DNA from: Eunapius fragilis
Lineage: Eukaryota > Porifera > Demospongiae > Spongillida > Spongillidae
DNA length: 64,000 nucleotides
NCBI GenBank assembly: GCA_963681505.1
Contig: OY811973.1
Span: 13,204,268 to 13,268,267 of the forward strand
Direction of reading: 5' to 3'
A program made the translations under genes and the position numbers. Numbering within the stretch: the first letter of the stretch is position 1; the number at the start of each line of letters is the position of its first letter. The notes beneath the pieces are model-generated. The model was not told the DNA's origin. It searched no databases and saw only the letters and a list, made by a program, of their open reading frames with translations. Shown here piece after piece: positions 33,075-45,582 of the stretch.

Positions 33075-33899
33075 AGGGAGGCTGGCATGGAAAAACAAGT
33101 GCCCTTCATATGAAAGATAATCACTAGGGTAGGATACAGATTTTATTATTTTATTTTTATATGCTTCGTTTTCAAGATAATCAACTTTTGAATATGAAAT
33201 TAGTCATGTGACATTGCGTCACTTGGATCCAATTATTAATGCGTGTTACATTATAAAATATTATTTGCACTTTACTAGGTGTTTCTGTGCCGTTAGTGGA
33301 TGCTTCAGTACAACGTACAAGCATGATAAAGGGGTTTTGTTCCACCGTTTTCCTTTTGGAAATGTTATTCTAAATTAACTTTACTTGTTCACTAGAATTC
33401 TTTCCCCTCTCATTGTGGACGGTTCCAGCTAACGCAACACAAAACACTAGCAGGTTTAAGCAGACTGTGGCAAACTCAGGGTGATCTCAGGGTGATCCAC
33501 AATGCAGTTCAAACTGACTGATTCTTGTGATAATATACACAGTACGTCCTCCAACTCCCGGCAGCACACACAAGAACATCACGGTGTATTTCCAAGACGG
33601 CTCGCAGGTGGAGGGTTTAAGCTATCTTTGATATCGCTATCATCGGTACTGTCTTAGACATGGACTCTTGGTGTAGGTTTGACAAATGAGTATGGTCGTA
33701 CTGCCATCATTAATAAATAATACTTTGTATTATTTAATAATTGGATCCAAGTGACGCACTATGATGCAAAACTTTGTACGCTTATATCTTTAAAAGTCAA
33801 CATGCGAAAGGCATACAAATTGGAGTATAAACCTATCATATGGAGTATTTCATTTAAGAAAATAAAAACAATTATGATAAAAGCCATGTCAGCCTCCCT
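33075..33899 (+). mobile_element. Kolobok-like TTAA element with THAP remnant
   Basis: Flanked by TTAA on both sides (33,071-33,074; 33,900-33,903). The ends AGGGAGGCTGGCATGG and CCATGTCAGCCTCCCT are inverted repeats. Longer imperfect arms share GCGTCACTTGGATCCAATTA. Inside, at about 33,281-33,363, the frame reads CFCAVSGCFSTTY and GVLFHRFPFG, the start of a THAP zinc finger. TTAA duplication plus a THAP-domain transposase is the signature of the Kolobok superfamily. The remaining transposase is gone, so this is an internally deleted, non-autonomous copy. Confidence 0.75.
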
Positions 33900-33903
33900 T
33901 TAA

Positions 33904-35254
33904 TGCCTCTTCGATTTCAGTGCTTTTTTTTGTATGCCTCCAAGTTTCACTTGTCTCTATTCATGACTAATAATAACCAAAAAAAAATTGCAGTGCCAAA
34001 GCAGCATTAGCTTGTTAAGTAACTAATTGCACACATATGAACCAACCAATCACTTCTCTTAAAAACTGCTCACTATTTCTGACTGCGATTGCAGTTGAAG
34101 CAAGAGCATGATTAACAGGCTTTATTGCTAATCAAATGTATACCTGTCATATGTTTGGGCTATAATCAGTAGACGTCCATTGTGACCACTACTATTTATA
34201 CTTGTTCTTTTTTGTGATGGGCAGAGCCGCAGCCTTTTAACTCTTAACATTTTTCTACCCCTTCTTATGGTGCATATTTGAAGCACTTAAAACTCATTAT
34301 TGTACTCCAAACTTCTGAATGAAAGTATGTTGATTGTGATTGTTTTAAAACTTAAGATCAGGGAAACTGTGCAAGAGTCACTTAAGTTATTAACCAATGA
34401 TGTTTTGTAGTGTCAATTGTCCAAAAAATGATATTTTTTAAAAATTGGCATAGAATGGGCTGGCAGACCATTATGCCTGCTTTATGATATTATTCTTCAT
34501 TAGGGAGCATTAATGGATCACTTATAGGCCTGCTCAAACTGAGTCTGTGTTATATATTTTCAGTATATTTTCTATCAATATTGTGTGCATAACATATGCA
34601 GCCTGTATGTATTTCTTGAACTGAGTCTGTATTTTCGAAATGTGATGTACTGTATTTTATTATGTTCAGGTTTAATATATGATTTGCAGTTATTTAAAAG
34701 TGACATATCTAGCAGAGCCAATGGAGTGCCACAAGTACAACTGTGGTCCCAGCTAGGGCGTTTGCAGGAGCACACCTGACAACCAATGGGTACAAATATT
34801 TGGGCAAAAATAAAAACCACGCTTAATACAACTAAATGATGCCATTCATTTTTTCGGTTTTGATATAGTTAACAATTAAATCCATTTAAATCCATCACTG
34901 GAAGGAATGTGGCGGACTGAACTGTTAATTGTTTATGTGGTAATGGGGGATTTCCCCCGGCTCTATGAAGCTGTCTCATCATGGTTAGCACCCTATAATA
35001 AAACGTTTGAGCCTCTCTAAGGACCACACCCATTTAAACCTGTGGACAACACCTTTTTATGAAGACCCTACTAAGCATTGTTTAGATAGTTAGAACTGAT
35101 TACCACTGCTATCAAGATTGGTTTCTATATCTGCACTGGTGAATTCTTGACTTGAAATTCTAATGTTTGTGGGTGCTGACCAAATCCAGAGTTTACCAAT
35201 GCATGTGACCATAGTGACCAATAGTCGGCAATTAGAACTCCCACTTCATGTTCT
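33904..35254. other. Unassigned spacer before gene C TM relic
   Basis: AT-rich DNA without supported genes. An open stretch at 34,585-34,779 has no motif. Confidence 0.4.
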
Positions 35255-35547
35255 ATCTTACAGCAGTTGATCATTCTCCACCTTGGTATTGGGATAGGTG
35301 TTGCAGTTGTAGCATCGCCCTAGGAATGAGAAGTGCAGAGGCTGACATTTTTCGAACAAATGTTTGAAGTGGCTAGAGTTTATTTGTCAGCTAGTAACAT
35401 TCATGGTTAAATAATTATTTGAACTAAAAAGCTTTTGCACTCACACTGAGTTAGCCAGCATCAGAAGGAAAAGTGGGGTGCTATAAAAAGAAATCTAACC
35501 ACATAATGTTGATATGAATCCATATAGATACCCCCATATGTGAACCC
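35255..35547 (+). pseudogene. TM-exon relic of gene C and its 3' flank
   Basis: After CTTACAG the frame reads LGIGIGVAVVAS, the start of the membrane helix of genes A/E, and stops early. The following sequence (GGCTGACATTTTTCGAACAA, TTGCACTCACACTGAG, ATGAATCCATATAGATACCC) aligns with 6,239-6,510 in the left arm. Gene C thus lacks the membrane helix and tail. Confidence 0.7.
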
Positions 35548-38500
35548 ATGGCACCAGGTCTCCTCCACACACCCCATGACACCAGGTCTCCTCCACACAC
35601 CCCATGACACCAGATCTATTCCACACACCCCATGGCACCAGGTCTCCCCCACACACCGGTCTGCTCCACACACCCATGGCACCTGGTCTCCCCCACACAC
35701 CCCATGGCACCAGGTCTCCTCCACACACCCCATGGCACCAGGTCTCCTCCACACACCCCATGGCACCAGGTCTCCTCCACACACCCCATGGCACCAGGTC
35801 TCCTCCACACAACCCAAGGCACCAGGTCTCCTCCACATACCCCATGGCACCAGGTCTCCTCCACACCCCCATGGCACCAGGTCTCCACCACACACCCCAT
35901 GGCACCCGGTCTCCACCACACAGCCCATGGCACCAGGTCTCCTCCACACACCCCATGGCACCAGGTCTCCTCCACACACCCCATGGCACCAGGTCTCCTC
36001 CACACACCCCATGGCACCAGGTCTCTTCCACACACCCCATGGCACCAGGTCTCTTCCACACACCCCATGCACCAGGTCTCCTCCACACACTCCACGGCAC
36101 CAGGTCTCCTCCACACACCCCACGGCACCAGGTCTCCTCCACACACCCCATGGCACCAGGTCTCCTCCACACGCCCCTAGGCACCAGGTCTCCTCCACAC
36201 ACCCCATGGCACCAGGTGTCCTCCACACCCCCCATGGCACCAGGTCTCCTCCACACACCCCATGACACCAGGTCTCCTCCACACACCAGGTCTCCTCCAC
36301 ACACCCCATGGCACCAGGTCTCCACACCCCAAGGCACCAGGTCTCCTCCACACACCTAGTCTCCTCCACACACCCCATGGCACCAGGTCTCCACACCCCA
36401 AGGCACCAGGTCTCCTCCACACACCAGGTCTCCTCCACACACCCCATGGCACCAGGTCTCCACACCCCAAGGCACCAGGTCTCCTCCACACACCCCATGG
36501 CACCAGGTCTCCTCCACACACCCCATGGCACCAGGTCTCCTCCACACACCCCATGGCACCAGGTCTCCTCCACACAACCCATGGCACCAGGTCTCTTCCA
36601 CACACCCCATGCACCAGGTCTCCTCCACACACCCCATGACACCAGGTCTCCTCCATACACCCCACGGCACCAGGTCTCCTCCACACACCCCATGGCACCA
36701 GGTCTCCTCCACACACCCCATGGCACCAGGTCTCCTCCACACAACCCAAGGCACCAGGTCTCCTCCACACACCCCATGGCACCAGGTCTCCTCCACACCC
36801 CCATGGCACCAGGTCTCCACCACACACCCCATGGCACCCGGTCTCCTCCACACAGCCCATGGCACCAGGTCTCCTCCACACACCCCATGGCACCAGGTCT
36901 CCTCCACACACCCCATGGCACCAGGTCTCCTCCACACACCCCATGGCACCAGGTCTCTTCCACACACCCCATGCACCAGGTCTCCTCCACACACCCCATG
37001 ACACCAGGTCTCCTCCACACACTCCACGGCACCAGGTCTCCTCCACACACCCCACGGCACCAGGTCTCCTCCACACACCCCATGGCACCATGTCTCCTCC
37101 ACACACCCCAAGGCACCAGGTCTCCTCCACACACCCCATGGCACCAGGTCTCCTCCACACACCCCATGGCACCAGGTCTCCTCCACACACCCCATGGCAG
37201 CAGGTCTCCTCCACACACCCCATGGCACCAGGTCTCCTCCACACACCCCATGGCACCAGGTCTCCTCCACACACCCCAAGGCACCAGGTCTCCTCCACAC
37301 ACCCCATGGCACCAGGTCTCCTCCACACCCCCCATGGCACCAGGTCTCCTCCACACACCCCATGACACCAGGTCTCCTCCACACACCAGGTCTCCTCCAC
37401 ACACCCCATGGCACCAGGTCTCCACACCCCAAGGCACCAGGTCTCCTCCACACACCAGGTCTCCTCCACACACCCCATGGCACCAGGTCTCCTCCACACC
37501 CCCATGGCACCCGGTCTCCTCCATACAGCCCATGGCACCAGGTCTCCTCCACACACCCCATGGCACCAGGTCTCCTCCACACACCCCATGGCACCAGGTC
37601 TCCTCCACACACCCCATGGCACCAGGTCTCTTCCACACACCCCATGCACCAGGTCTCCTCCACACACCCCACGGCACCAGGTCTCCTCCACACACCCCAT
37701 GCACCAGGTCTCCTCCACACACCCCACGGCACCAGGTCTCCTCCACACACCCCATGGCACCAGGTCTCCTCCACACACCCCAAGGCACCAGGTCTCCTCC
37801 ACACACCCCATGGCACCAGGTCTCCTCCACACACCCCATGGCACCAATGTCTCCTCCACACACCCCATGCCACCAGGTCTCCTCCACACACCCCATGGCA
37901 GCAGGTCTCCTCCACACACCCCATGGCACCAGGTCTCCTCCACACACCCCATGGCACCAGGTCTCCTCCACACACCCCAAGGCACCAGGTCTCCTCCACA
38001 CACCCCATGGCACCAGGTCTCCTCCACACCCCCCATGGCACCAGGTCTCCTCCACACACCCCATGACACCAGGTCTCCAGCTCTCGACCACACACCCCAT
38101 GGCACCAGGTCTCCACACCCCAAGGCACCAGGTCTCCTCCACACACCAGGTCTCCTCCACACACCCCATGGCACCAGGTCTCCTCCACACCCCCATGGCA
38201 CCAGGTCTCCACCACACACCCCATGGCACCCGGTCTCCTCCATACAGCCCATGGCACCAGGTCTCCTCCACACACCCCATGGCACCAGGTCTCCTCCACA
38301 CACCCCATGGCACCAGGTCTCCTCCACACACCCCATGGCACCAGGTCTCTTCCACACACCCCATGCACCAGGTCTCCTCCACACACCCCACGGCACCAGG
38401 TCTCCTCCACACACCCCATGGCACCAGGTCTCCTCCACACACCCCAAGGCACCAGGTCTCCTCCACACACCCCATGGCACCAGGTCTCCTCCACACACCC

Positions 38501-38735
38501 CATGGCACCAATGTCTCCGCCACACACCCCATGGCAGCAGGTCTCCTCCACACACCCCATGGCACCAGGTCTCCTCCACACACCCCATGGCACCAGGTCT
38601 CCTCCACACACCCCATGGCACCAGGTCTCCTCCACACCCCCATGGCACCAGGTCTCCTCCACACACCCCATGACACCAGGTCTCCTCCATACACCCCATG
38701 GCACCAGGTCTCCACACACCCCATGGCACCAGGTC
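35548..38735 (+). repeat. Expanded 28-bp minisatellite, about 114 units
   Basis: The same unit as 6,970-7,482 and 45,935-46,553. Variants include truncated units (CACACACCAGGTCTCC), CACCCGGTCTCC and AGCCCATGG; these variants recur together several times at about 0.7-0.9 kb, showing a higher-order period. All six frames are open for long stretches, up to 1,131 codons on the minus strand, because the unit has no stops and 28 is not a multiple of three. I do not consider these genes. Confidence 0.97.
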
Positions 38736-38764
38736 GAAGGCACCCACCCGCAACGTTTACTTTC

Positions 38765-39060
38765 AACAAGCAAATAAAAACATTCTCGCTGAGAGAGTTG
38801 GTGGGATATAGGTTTTGCAGGCAAATAGTATACTGATGTAAAAAGCAAGGAAACAAGTTTTATCCAAAGGGAAAATGTAATTGTTCTATATTTAGCACCC
38901 TTCGACTAAGGCATATGCGGTTTTTGTGCTAAATATAGGACTATTACATTTTCCTATCTGATAAAACTTGTTTCCTCGCTTTTTACACCAGTATACTATT
39001 TGCCTGCAAAACCTATATCCCACCAACTCTCTCAGAGAGAATGTTTTTATTTACTTGTTT
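38765..39060. mobile_element. Foldback MITE copy c (296 bp)
   Basis: AACAAGCAAATAAAAACATT mirrored by AATGTTTTTATTTACTTGTT, with inner arms TAGTATACTG / CAGTATACTA and a loop around 38,900-38,925. It abuts the end of the minisatellite. Confidence 0.92.
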
Positions 39061-39415
39061 CCTTAATTTTTTTTAACATCCAAATAGGTACTTTTGCTTA
39101 ATTTGACTTGATAAGACCGTATATAGGCTGGTGCAATTTTCATTGCTTAATAGTGTTCCTGTCCCGAGTTATGAGTTCCCAAGAAGAAGCAGAAGACGAC
39201 CCGCCCATTATTTTTGGAAGGGGAACGAGGACAGCAGTTCTTGACAACCACGCGGTTCTACGACGTGAAACAAAAACGAAACTACTCAGTTTTGACTTCT
39301 AGATCGATTGCCGCAACAACTTAGACGATCCGATTTGTCGGGAGCGAAGCTACGATAGGGTCGCGGGATTTTAATTAAATTCATAGTCAGGGTCAAAACC
39401 TATATGGAAGTCTGT
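39061..39415 (-). repeat. Dispersed repeat R, copy 3
   Basis: Reverse orientation: ACAACCACGCGGTTCTACGA near 39,245 and GGGTCAAAACCTATATGG at its end correspond to copies 1 and 2. It adjoins MITE copy c just as copy 2 adjoins copy b. Confidence 0.65.
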
Positions 39416-39654
39416 AGCGAGACTTCCGATGAATAGTGTTGGCAGAGAGGGAGGGAGGGAGGGAGGGAGGGAGGGGTGGGTGCTATTTGAGTGCAGATTT
39501 GTAAACCGGGTGAAAAGTTGGCCCTGCGGGTGTCAGTTGATCCTTCAGCATCAATATTACCCCTAATAACGAACCCCTATGCAACACCCCTCATTACACT
39601 CTTTTTTTGCCCATGGCACCTGTGTGTCTTAATTACACAGTGGTAGATTTAGGC
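39416..39654. other. Boundary DNA with GGGA microsatellite
   Basis: A GGGA/GAGG tract lies at about 39,448-39,473. The rest is unassigned and ends at the inner edge of the right arm. Confidence 0.6.
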
Positions 39655-40313
39655 TTCCTTTTCCCCTCACATAATGTGAAATTCCCCTTATTATCACGCG
39701 TGACTGTCTCGCAAACCAAATAGTTAAAGAGTTGAGAGGTCTGGATTCGTAACGTCCCATTTACCTGATACGTGATAAGCAATAACCGGACGGGAACGTA
39801 CGGCGGCTGTTGGTCATGCATGCGGTACCGCTACGTATTATAGTAACCTATATTGCGTATATCTATTCGTTGGTTGTCGCGTGATGCGCAGCGTTCTACC
39901 ATGCATGGAATGTTCTATTCTATCCTCTCACTCCTATTGTACAGTAAAGTCTACGGTAAGCCTGCACTTATCTAACCGTATTGGCGTGCATGATAAAACA
40001 ACAAACACTTATGATGAGATTATTGGCCGATCCCAGCATGCATCCATCTGTACCGATACCGAACATTTAGAACGTCTAGCCTATTCTCTGGACAAACATT
40101 ACATTGCACCATCTGTTATGTCGACATCTAACTAGCTTGGTCCGACGGCGAGAACTATTCGACTACCCAACTTGCAGTTATCTGGCGTATTAACATTGCA
40201 TACGTCGACGTCGCTTTATGTTTTGTATGACACACGGCTTAGCTTCTTTGGGTTGGAGTTTGTATTGGGGGAACAATATGCACAATATACACTCATGTAA
40301 ACAAGGTAAGGGT

Positions 40314-40344
<31 letters not shown>

Positions 40345-42502
40345 GGGGGGCAGGACTGATCCCTGCATTATAGATCCGCCCTTGCATGCATGCAGATCAT
40401 CGCTGCGTGGGGTCGAGTTTTGTAAGCAGTTGTATTTAGTGTTTAGTTGTACCATGCAGATAATATACTAAGTAAATATAAGAGCGTCAGTGTTGCAGTG
40501 TTTACAATGCCAAAATGATGCACTTCTAGTCACTCGATCCGGATTTTTTTTTTTTTTTTTTTGTGGACCCAGGAAGTTAGGCAGGAACTACTCGCAATGT
40601 GGAAAATCAATTACAGTGGCAAATAAGTACTATTTCATTGAGGACTTGAGCAATCATGCGGTTTACATAGCCAAATGATAACTTCACAGGGCGCCAAAAT
40701 TACAGATGATTGAGCACACCTGCGTAAGAGTACTGTTCGATCATGCGATGATTTTACAAGCGATTTTAAATGATTTTATGAAATCAAAACTTGATTTGCG
40801 GTCTTTTTTTGCTGTGCTTCTTACATTGCCAGAAAGTAGTACACAGCACCCCCTTCCAGCCGATCATGATTAGATTATGGTAAACAATTTTACACGCGGC
40901 GATTTATTGTTTGGCTTCTGGGGGACTCGGTGCAGATGGGGGTGCTCCCTCAAAGCCCTTAGCTAGCAGCGGAGTATCCAGCGAGCCGAGTGCTTGAGCA
41001 CCACATCGAGCCATAGATGCTACCATTATAAAATATTATTTTAATTACATCGGAATACATATTTTCGCGCTGATTTTTACGTAAGTAGTACCACCAAGTA
41101 CCTGGAACCTCAAAATTTTCCTGCTTGCATGGAACTGCCTAAAACCGGAGGGCCACCTCCCTCACTATTTATAATTATGACGGGCACTTGAATTCCTGCA
41201 TCCGCCCCTGAACAGCCACTTTAAAAATCGTGCACTTTTTTGCCAAATAGAAATAATAAGTGGCTGGGTTTCGCCCCACACCCCATTGATTGTAGCACAC
41301 CCAAATGTGTCATCACTTGAAGTATGATGCAAAGTACGTGATGTCATACTGTAAGTGATGATCATTGCTACGTACATTTGGGTTTGGGTATGAGACTACA
41401 CTGAGTAGGGGAACATACAGCACTCTCCCCCAAACCTGCTGTTAGGGGGGTTGCACCCCTCCTGTATCCACCCCCTGTCAGTTAACCCCACCAGCCTCCA
41501 AAAGAAGTTGTCTACAGCCATGGGACTCAACCCAGCCTATTTATGGAAGAATCTTCCATCAATAGCAAAGCTAATGGTCTTGTTGGCAATGGGGACCAAT
41601 TGAGTAACAGAGTGATCTGTGGAAGGTATGCCCTGGGCCAACTGCATTGGTGCAATAGGTGATCACCTATTATTTATAATGTCTCCTCCATACCTTCGGT
41701 TCAACAAAGTTTCTTCTAATGTCAACATCAAACAGGTAATATCATTATTACACAATCATTAGGTGATGTGGATAGCCCTCTTTGACCGTTATGACTATAC
41801 CATTTTCACTCTGCCCTTCTCGTGGGATGAGATTGATGGCAAGTTGTTCACATAATAGAATGGTAATCGCTGTTAAAATGAAATCATTCCTTGGAAGAAG
41901 GTCCTCTTTTATCTATCATGAAGAGAGTGGAAAGTTATTTTGTAAAGGAGCCTGCTTAAGCAAATGATTCAGCCTTGGAAGGAGTTCCCTCAAAAGCAGA
42001 TTATATTCATGCAGATCCAGAAACCATTGAATGCGACCAAGCTCTGCATCTGCTTTTTAATATAGTGATGTCAATCAGGGTGTATGTATATATGTGATGT
42101 GGAGTGCTGCTGATAATAGATAATATATTTGATGAATGAGCAACAAATGAATCATTGCTTCAGTCTACAGGCAAGTATAATTTGTCAAAGAATTTATTCA
42201 ATTGTGCTGCTCTCATGCATATATATGTATGAATATGCACAGATAAATGGTGCTTCTCAAAATATGCTTTTGTTACTGTTGCAGTCTTGTGTGGTGATGA
42301 TGAAATTCATGAATCAATAGTTTGAATTTAGCATTGTACTTATTAAAAACTGTAAAGAGTTCATTGGGCATCATAACCAGAATTTTCTTTTTTTGCAGAT
42401 AGAATGTCATAACAGGGCATGCTATAATAGTGAAGGAATCAAAACTTAACTGTCCATTTATAAATTACCCTCCCCCTCCACACCCTCCCAGTTTCCTCCC
42501 AG
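39655..42502. other. Inner right arm, upstream of gene D
   Basis: Mirrors 10,834-13,767. It includes the hAT-like ends (about 40,330-40,390 with a G tract; 41,194-41,210) and MITE-like sequence to 41,690. ATGCTTTTGTTACTGTTGCA at 42,264 followed by GTGATG could be a tiny signal-peptide exon (MLLLLLQSCV) in phase 0 for gene D; this is weak. Confidence 0.4.
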
Positions 42503-42893
42503 ACCTTGCCATGTCAGCTCACAGGAGGGACCAGCTGTCCCACGAAGATATGTCCTAACACTGCTGTCAACTACACATGTAACGTTAGCAGCTTTGCTGG
42601 GAACACAGTGTGGGGTGTGCCTGCAGTGGGAGGCTGTGCAGGGAATACAGTCACACTGGCACAAGCTCCCCAAGGGCCTGGTTTTTCCTGTCTCACTACT
42701 TTCTCAATTGGCACATGTGGACCCTTCAAAGCAACCAACACACCTCCTCTTACAGGCAACAATAACTGTTTTGCCTCCACCCTCTCTGTGGTGGTCACAC
42801 CAGCAATGGATGGTCTGGTTGTCTCATGTACCAGCTACAATACAGTGACATTTGTAACCACCCCTATTGGGAGTGCAACCATATCAGTCCTTG
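42503..42893 (+). CDS. Ig-like domain exon of receptor gene D
   Basis: A 391-bp exon (phase 0 to 1) between CTCCCAG and GTAAGC. It encodes an Ig-like domain with VNYTCNVSSF, the tryptophan of TVWGVPAVGG and MDGLVVSC, plus extra cysteine pairs. It is the counterpart of 10,446-10,833 in gene B, with a dozen or so amino-acid differences and one extra residue. The frame is intact. Confidence 0.8.
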
Positions 42894-44069
42894 GTAAGCC
42901 ATGGTGTATTAAACATATTGAAACCAATCAATATTCATGCATGCACTCTGTTATGCACACCATTCTACTTGTTTTTAAATCCTAGCCTTTGTTGGAATCA
43001 CTTAGTCTAAATTGAAAGAAAAACATGCACACTTACTGTCGACTACATAATTCAATTGAAGTAGTGCTGTGTTTATATTTGTCTAACCCAATCAGTATCC
43101 CAACTTAAAGCACCAGTGTAGACTCAAAATCACTAATCATCAGAAGTAGATGCAAAAGCTTTTGCCCATATTTTAACTTGGATGCATCTGTTCCTAACTT
43201 TGCTTATATAATATCCTCCTTACATTAAATGATTTAAAGGAGTAGAGTAGTGTTTTTCCACTCTTGCTCTTTGCAGGATACCTCATCTCAGCTTGAGTTA
43301 CCAATGTGCTAAAGATAATAGTCAAACATGTTTCCTTTGTTGAATGCAATTGGAATGCATTTCAGTCACTGTACAAAGACCTTTTATAGCACTATGAAGT
43401 TCTTGGTAGCTCTTTACTGGTTATATATATGCCATGTAATTAAATCTTAACATTTGGTAGTGTCATTGTGCTAAATGTAAACCTTTGATGTTAATAATTA
43501 TTTCCAATAGCTGGCACAAAATAAAACATTTCAGACTTTTTAAAATACATGCCAGCAATAAAAAACCAAGATCATACACATTGGACTCATTCTGGCCTGA
43601 AATAACTCTTAAGTTTTTATCTTTGTATTTGGTGTTGCAAGTTTAAAGGCATTTCAATTGCAAGCGTTAAATTTTAGTACATCCCACTGTAGAATACTAC
43701 ATTGGGATGTTGAGTGATAAATTCTGTTGCCCTGTACTGTAATTAATTTTGAAAATGGATGACCAGGTTGGCATACAAAATTACACTTAGAATGTACTAT
43801 TCTATGCACAAAACATAGTGGAGGGCTTGCGGATTGGGATCATTATAAGCTTAGGAGCTTAGGAGCAGGGAGGACTACCTCAAGTGTAAAAATTATCATC
43901 AAATAATTAGTTATGATCAGACAAGATACTTGTAAAACTCACTGGGCATAGTGCTTGGCTGAACAAAATGTCTGTAATTAAAACACCTTGGGTTAATTTT
44001 AGAGACTATTTGTGTTCATCCAACACTGGGTGGATTGTATTGATATCTCTTTTCCCTACAATGTTTCAG
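42894..44069 (+). other. Ig-FN3 intron of gene D
   Basis: AT-rich. The segment 43,418-43,513 is in the same orientation as 9,809-9,905, although the rest of the intron is reversed between the arms. Confidence 0.6.
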
Positions 44070-44318
44070 CACCTCCAGTTGCTCCTAATGCTACATTGAC
44101 CAACATCACAACTGAGCAGCTAACAGTGACCTGGACATCTGTTCCCATGGCTACCAGCTACAATGTCAGTATCAATGGCAGCACTCCTATCCCCCTACCT
44201 GCTAATGCTAACACATACACATTCACTGGACTGACCAATAACACAGTTTACACTGTCTCAGTGGTGGCCATCAACTGTGCTGGGAACAGCAGTGCTGCTA
44301 TGGCAACTAATGAAACCA
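44070..44318 (+). CDS. Fibronectin III exon of receptor gene D
   Basis: A 249-bp phase 1-1 exon between TTTCAG and GTGAGT. The domain matches gene B almost residue for residue (LTVTWTSV, SINGSTPIPLP, TYTFTGLTNNTVYTVSV, NETS). Confidence 0.87.
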
Positions 44319-44523
44319 GTGAGTGCTGAAGTGTTCAGAGCATTCATTGACAGGGCTGAGGAAGTGTATAGAAGACAAGTCATCAATGGGTAGGGAAACA
44401 GGTTATGTAGATGGAGTCATTATATGATCCTACCAATATATCTTGTGGGGTATTAGCTGATAAGCTATTTAATGAAACAGAGTTGCATGATAGGAAAATA
44501 TTCAATCTAACGACTCATAATAG

Positions 44524-44631
44524 GTAGTCGAGTGCTTGTACCAACATCAATACCAGCTGAAAGGACCACACCCTCTACATCCCAACGAGCCACTGTCCAT
44601 CCACCTCCTACCACCATTTCATCAGGGTCAT
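44524..44631 (+). CDS. Ser/Thr/Pro linker exon of gene D
   Basis: A 108-bp phase 1-1 exon with acceptor AATAG and donor GTAAGT. It encodes LVPTSIPAERTTPSTSQRAT and HPPPTTISSGS, a likely O-glycosylated stalk between FN3 and the membrane. Confidence 0.75.
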
Positions 44632-44734
44632 GTAAGTTTTGGTGTGTCTTCTTTATCATTTATGCCCTCAATCTTCCGCCAATTGTAATCCTGAATATAT
44701 GCAAACCTTTTGCCTTCTGTATACACCTTTTTAG

Positions 44735-45087
44735 GTCCTTCTACTTGTATTCTGGCAACTGCCATATGCACAACTACAGTTAGTACATCAGTTTGTTCAG
44801 CCATTGGTACAGCAGCAGGTTCAACCATTGGTACAGCAGTTAGTTCAGCCATTGGTACAGCAGTTGGTGTATCTGTCTCTGTCACCTTTGTGATGTCCTT
44901 CTCTCTTGGAGTGTTGGTGGCTTCTGTCCTCTGCTACATTTCAAGAAGGTCCACAGGGACATCATACAAACCAAGTTCACATGCTGATCCTGCCACTGTG
45001 TATGAAGAGGTGGGCACTAATAAGAAGATGAAGGGAGATGTCATAGAGATGGATACAAATGCTGCATATGGATCACATAGTTCATAG
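44735..45087 (+). CDS. TM and cytoplasmic-tail exon of gene D
   Basis: The terminal exon follows CTTTTTAG. The stalk has three tandem 8-residue repeats (SAIGTAAG, STIGTAVS, SAIGTAVG) against one in gene B, a 48-bp gain that keeps the frame. Then come the TM helix SFSLGVLVASVLCY, ISRR, and a tail with ATVYEEVG and NAAYGSHSS before the stop. YEEV resembles the pYEEI-type site preferred by Src-family SH2 domains; gene B has YNEV here. A role in tyrosine-kinase signalling is inference. Confidence 0.83.
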
Positions 45088-45145
45088 AAACACTTTAGTG
45101 ACATGAATAATGGATGCTGTTGTACTCTTAGAACCCAGAGGTGTT

Positions 45146-45151
45146 AATAAA
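45146..45151 (+). promoter_or_regulatory. Polyadenylation signal of gene D
   Basis: AATAAA about 60 bases after the stop codon, conserved in mirrored position for gene B. Confidence 0.6.
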
Positions 45152-45508
45152 TTGTCTGTTTGTTGGTAATTCACTCCAACTGACATGCCACAAATTTTAC
45201 ATACAAGGCGAGCTTTATAAATATAAAATTAAAATCTCCTTCTTAAATATCACTTTAAAAAAAATATAGAAATCGAATTTATACCCATACTTAGCTAACT
45301 TCAGCCGTTATTTTGGCGCCCCTGTTTTTAGCACCACAGGGGGGCCACCACTGAGACAGGCAGGTTATTAGATTCGTTTTAGTGCAGCTAGCATGTCATC
45401 GTAATAACAGTATCAGTAGATCACCACCTGACTGCATGCTGACTTTACATCTATACCTATAAGGATCCATGATATCATGTCTGCACCATACCACTACATA
45501 GCAATCGA

Positions 45509-45582
45509 GTGTGTGTGTGTGTGTATGTGTGTGTGTGTGTGTGTGTATGTGTGTGTATGTGTGCATGCATGTGTGTGTGTGC
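45509..45582 (+). repeat. TG microsatellite (right arm)
   Basis: TG/TATG tract matching the CA tract at 7,830-7,912. Confidence 0.9.

Noticed and set aside
34585-34779. 64-codon frame with hydrophobic residues
   Set aside because: No homologous copy, no splice or start support; expected by chance in AT-rich DNA.
35461-38856. A 1,131-codon open frame on the minus strand, and an 842-codon frame on the plus strand
   Set aside because: Both are produced by the 28-bp minisatellite, whose unit has no stop codons in any frame. No domain, no start context and no consistent frame across the three arrays.
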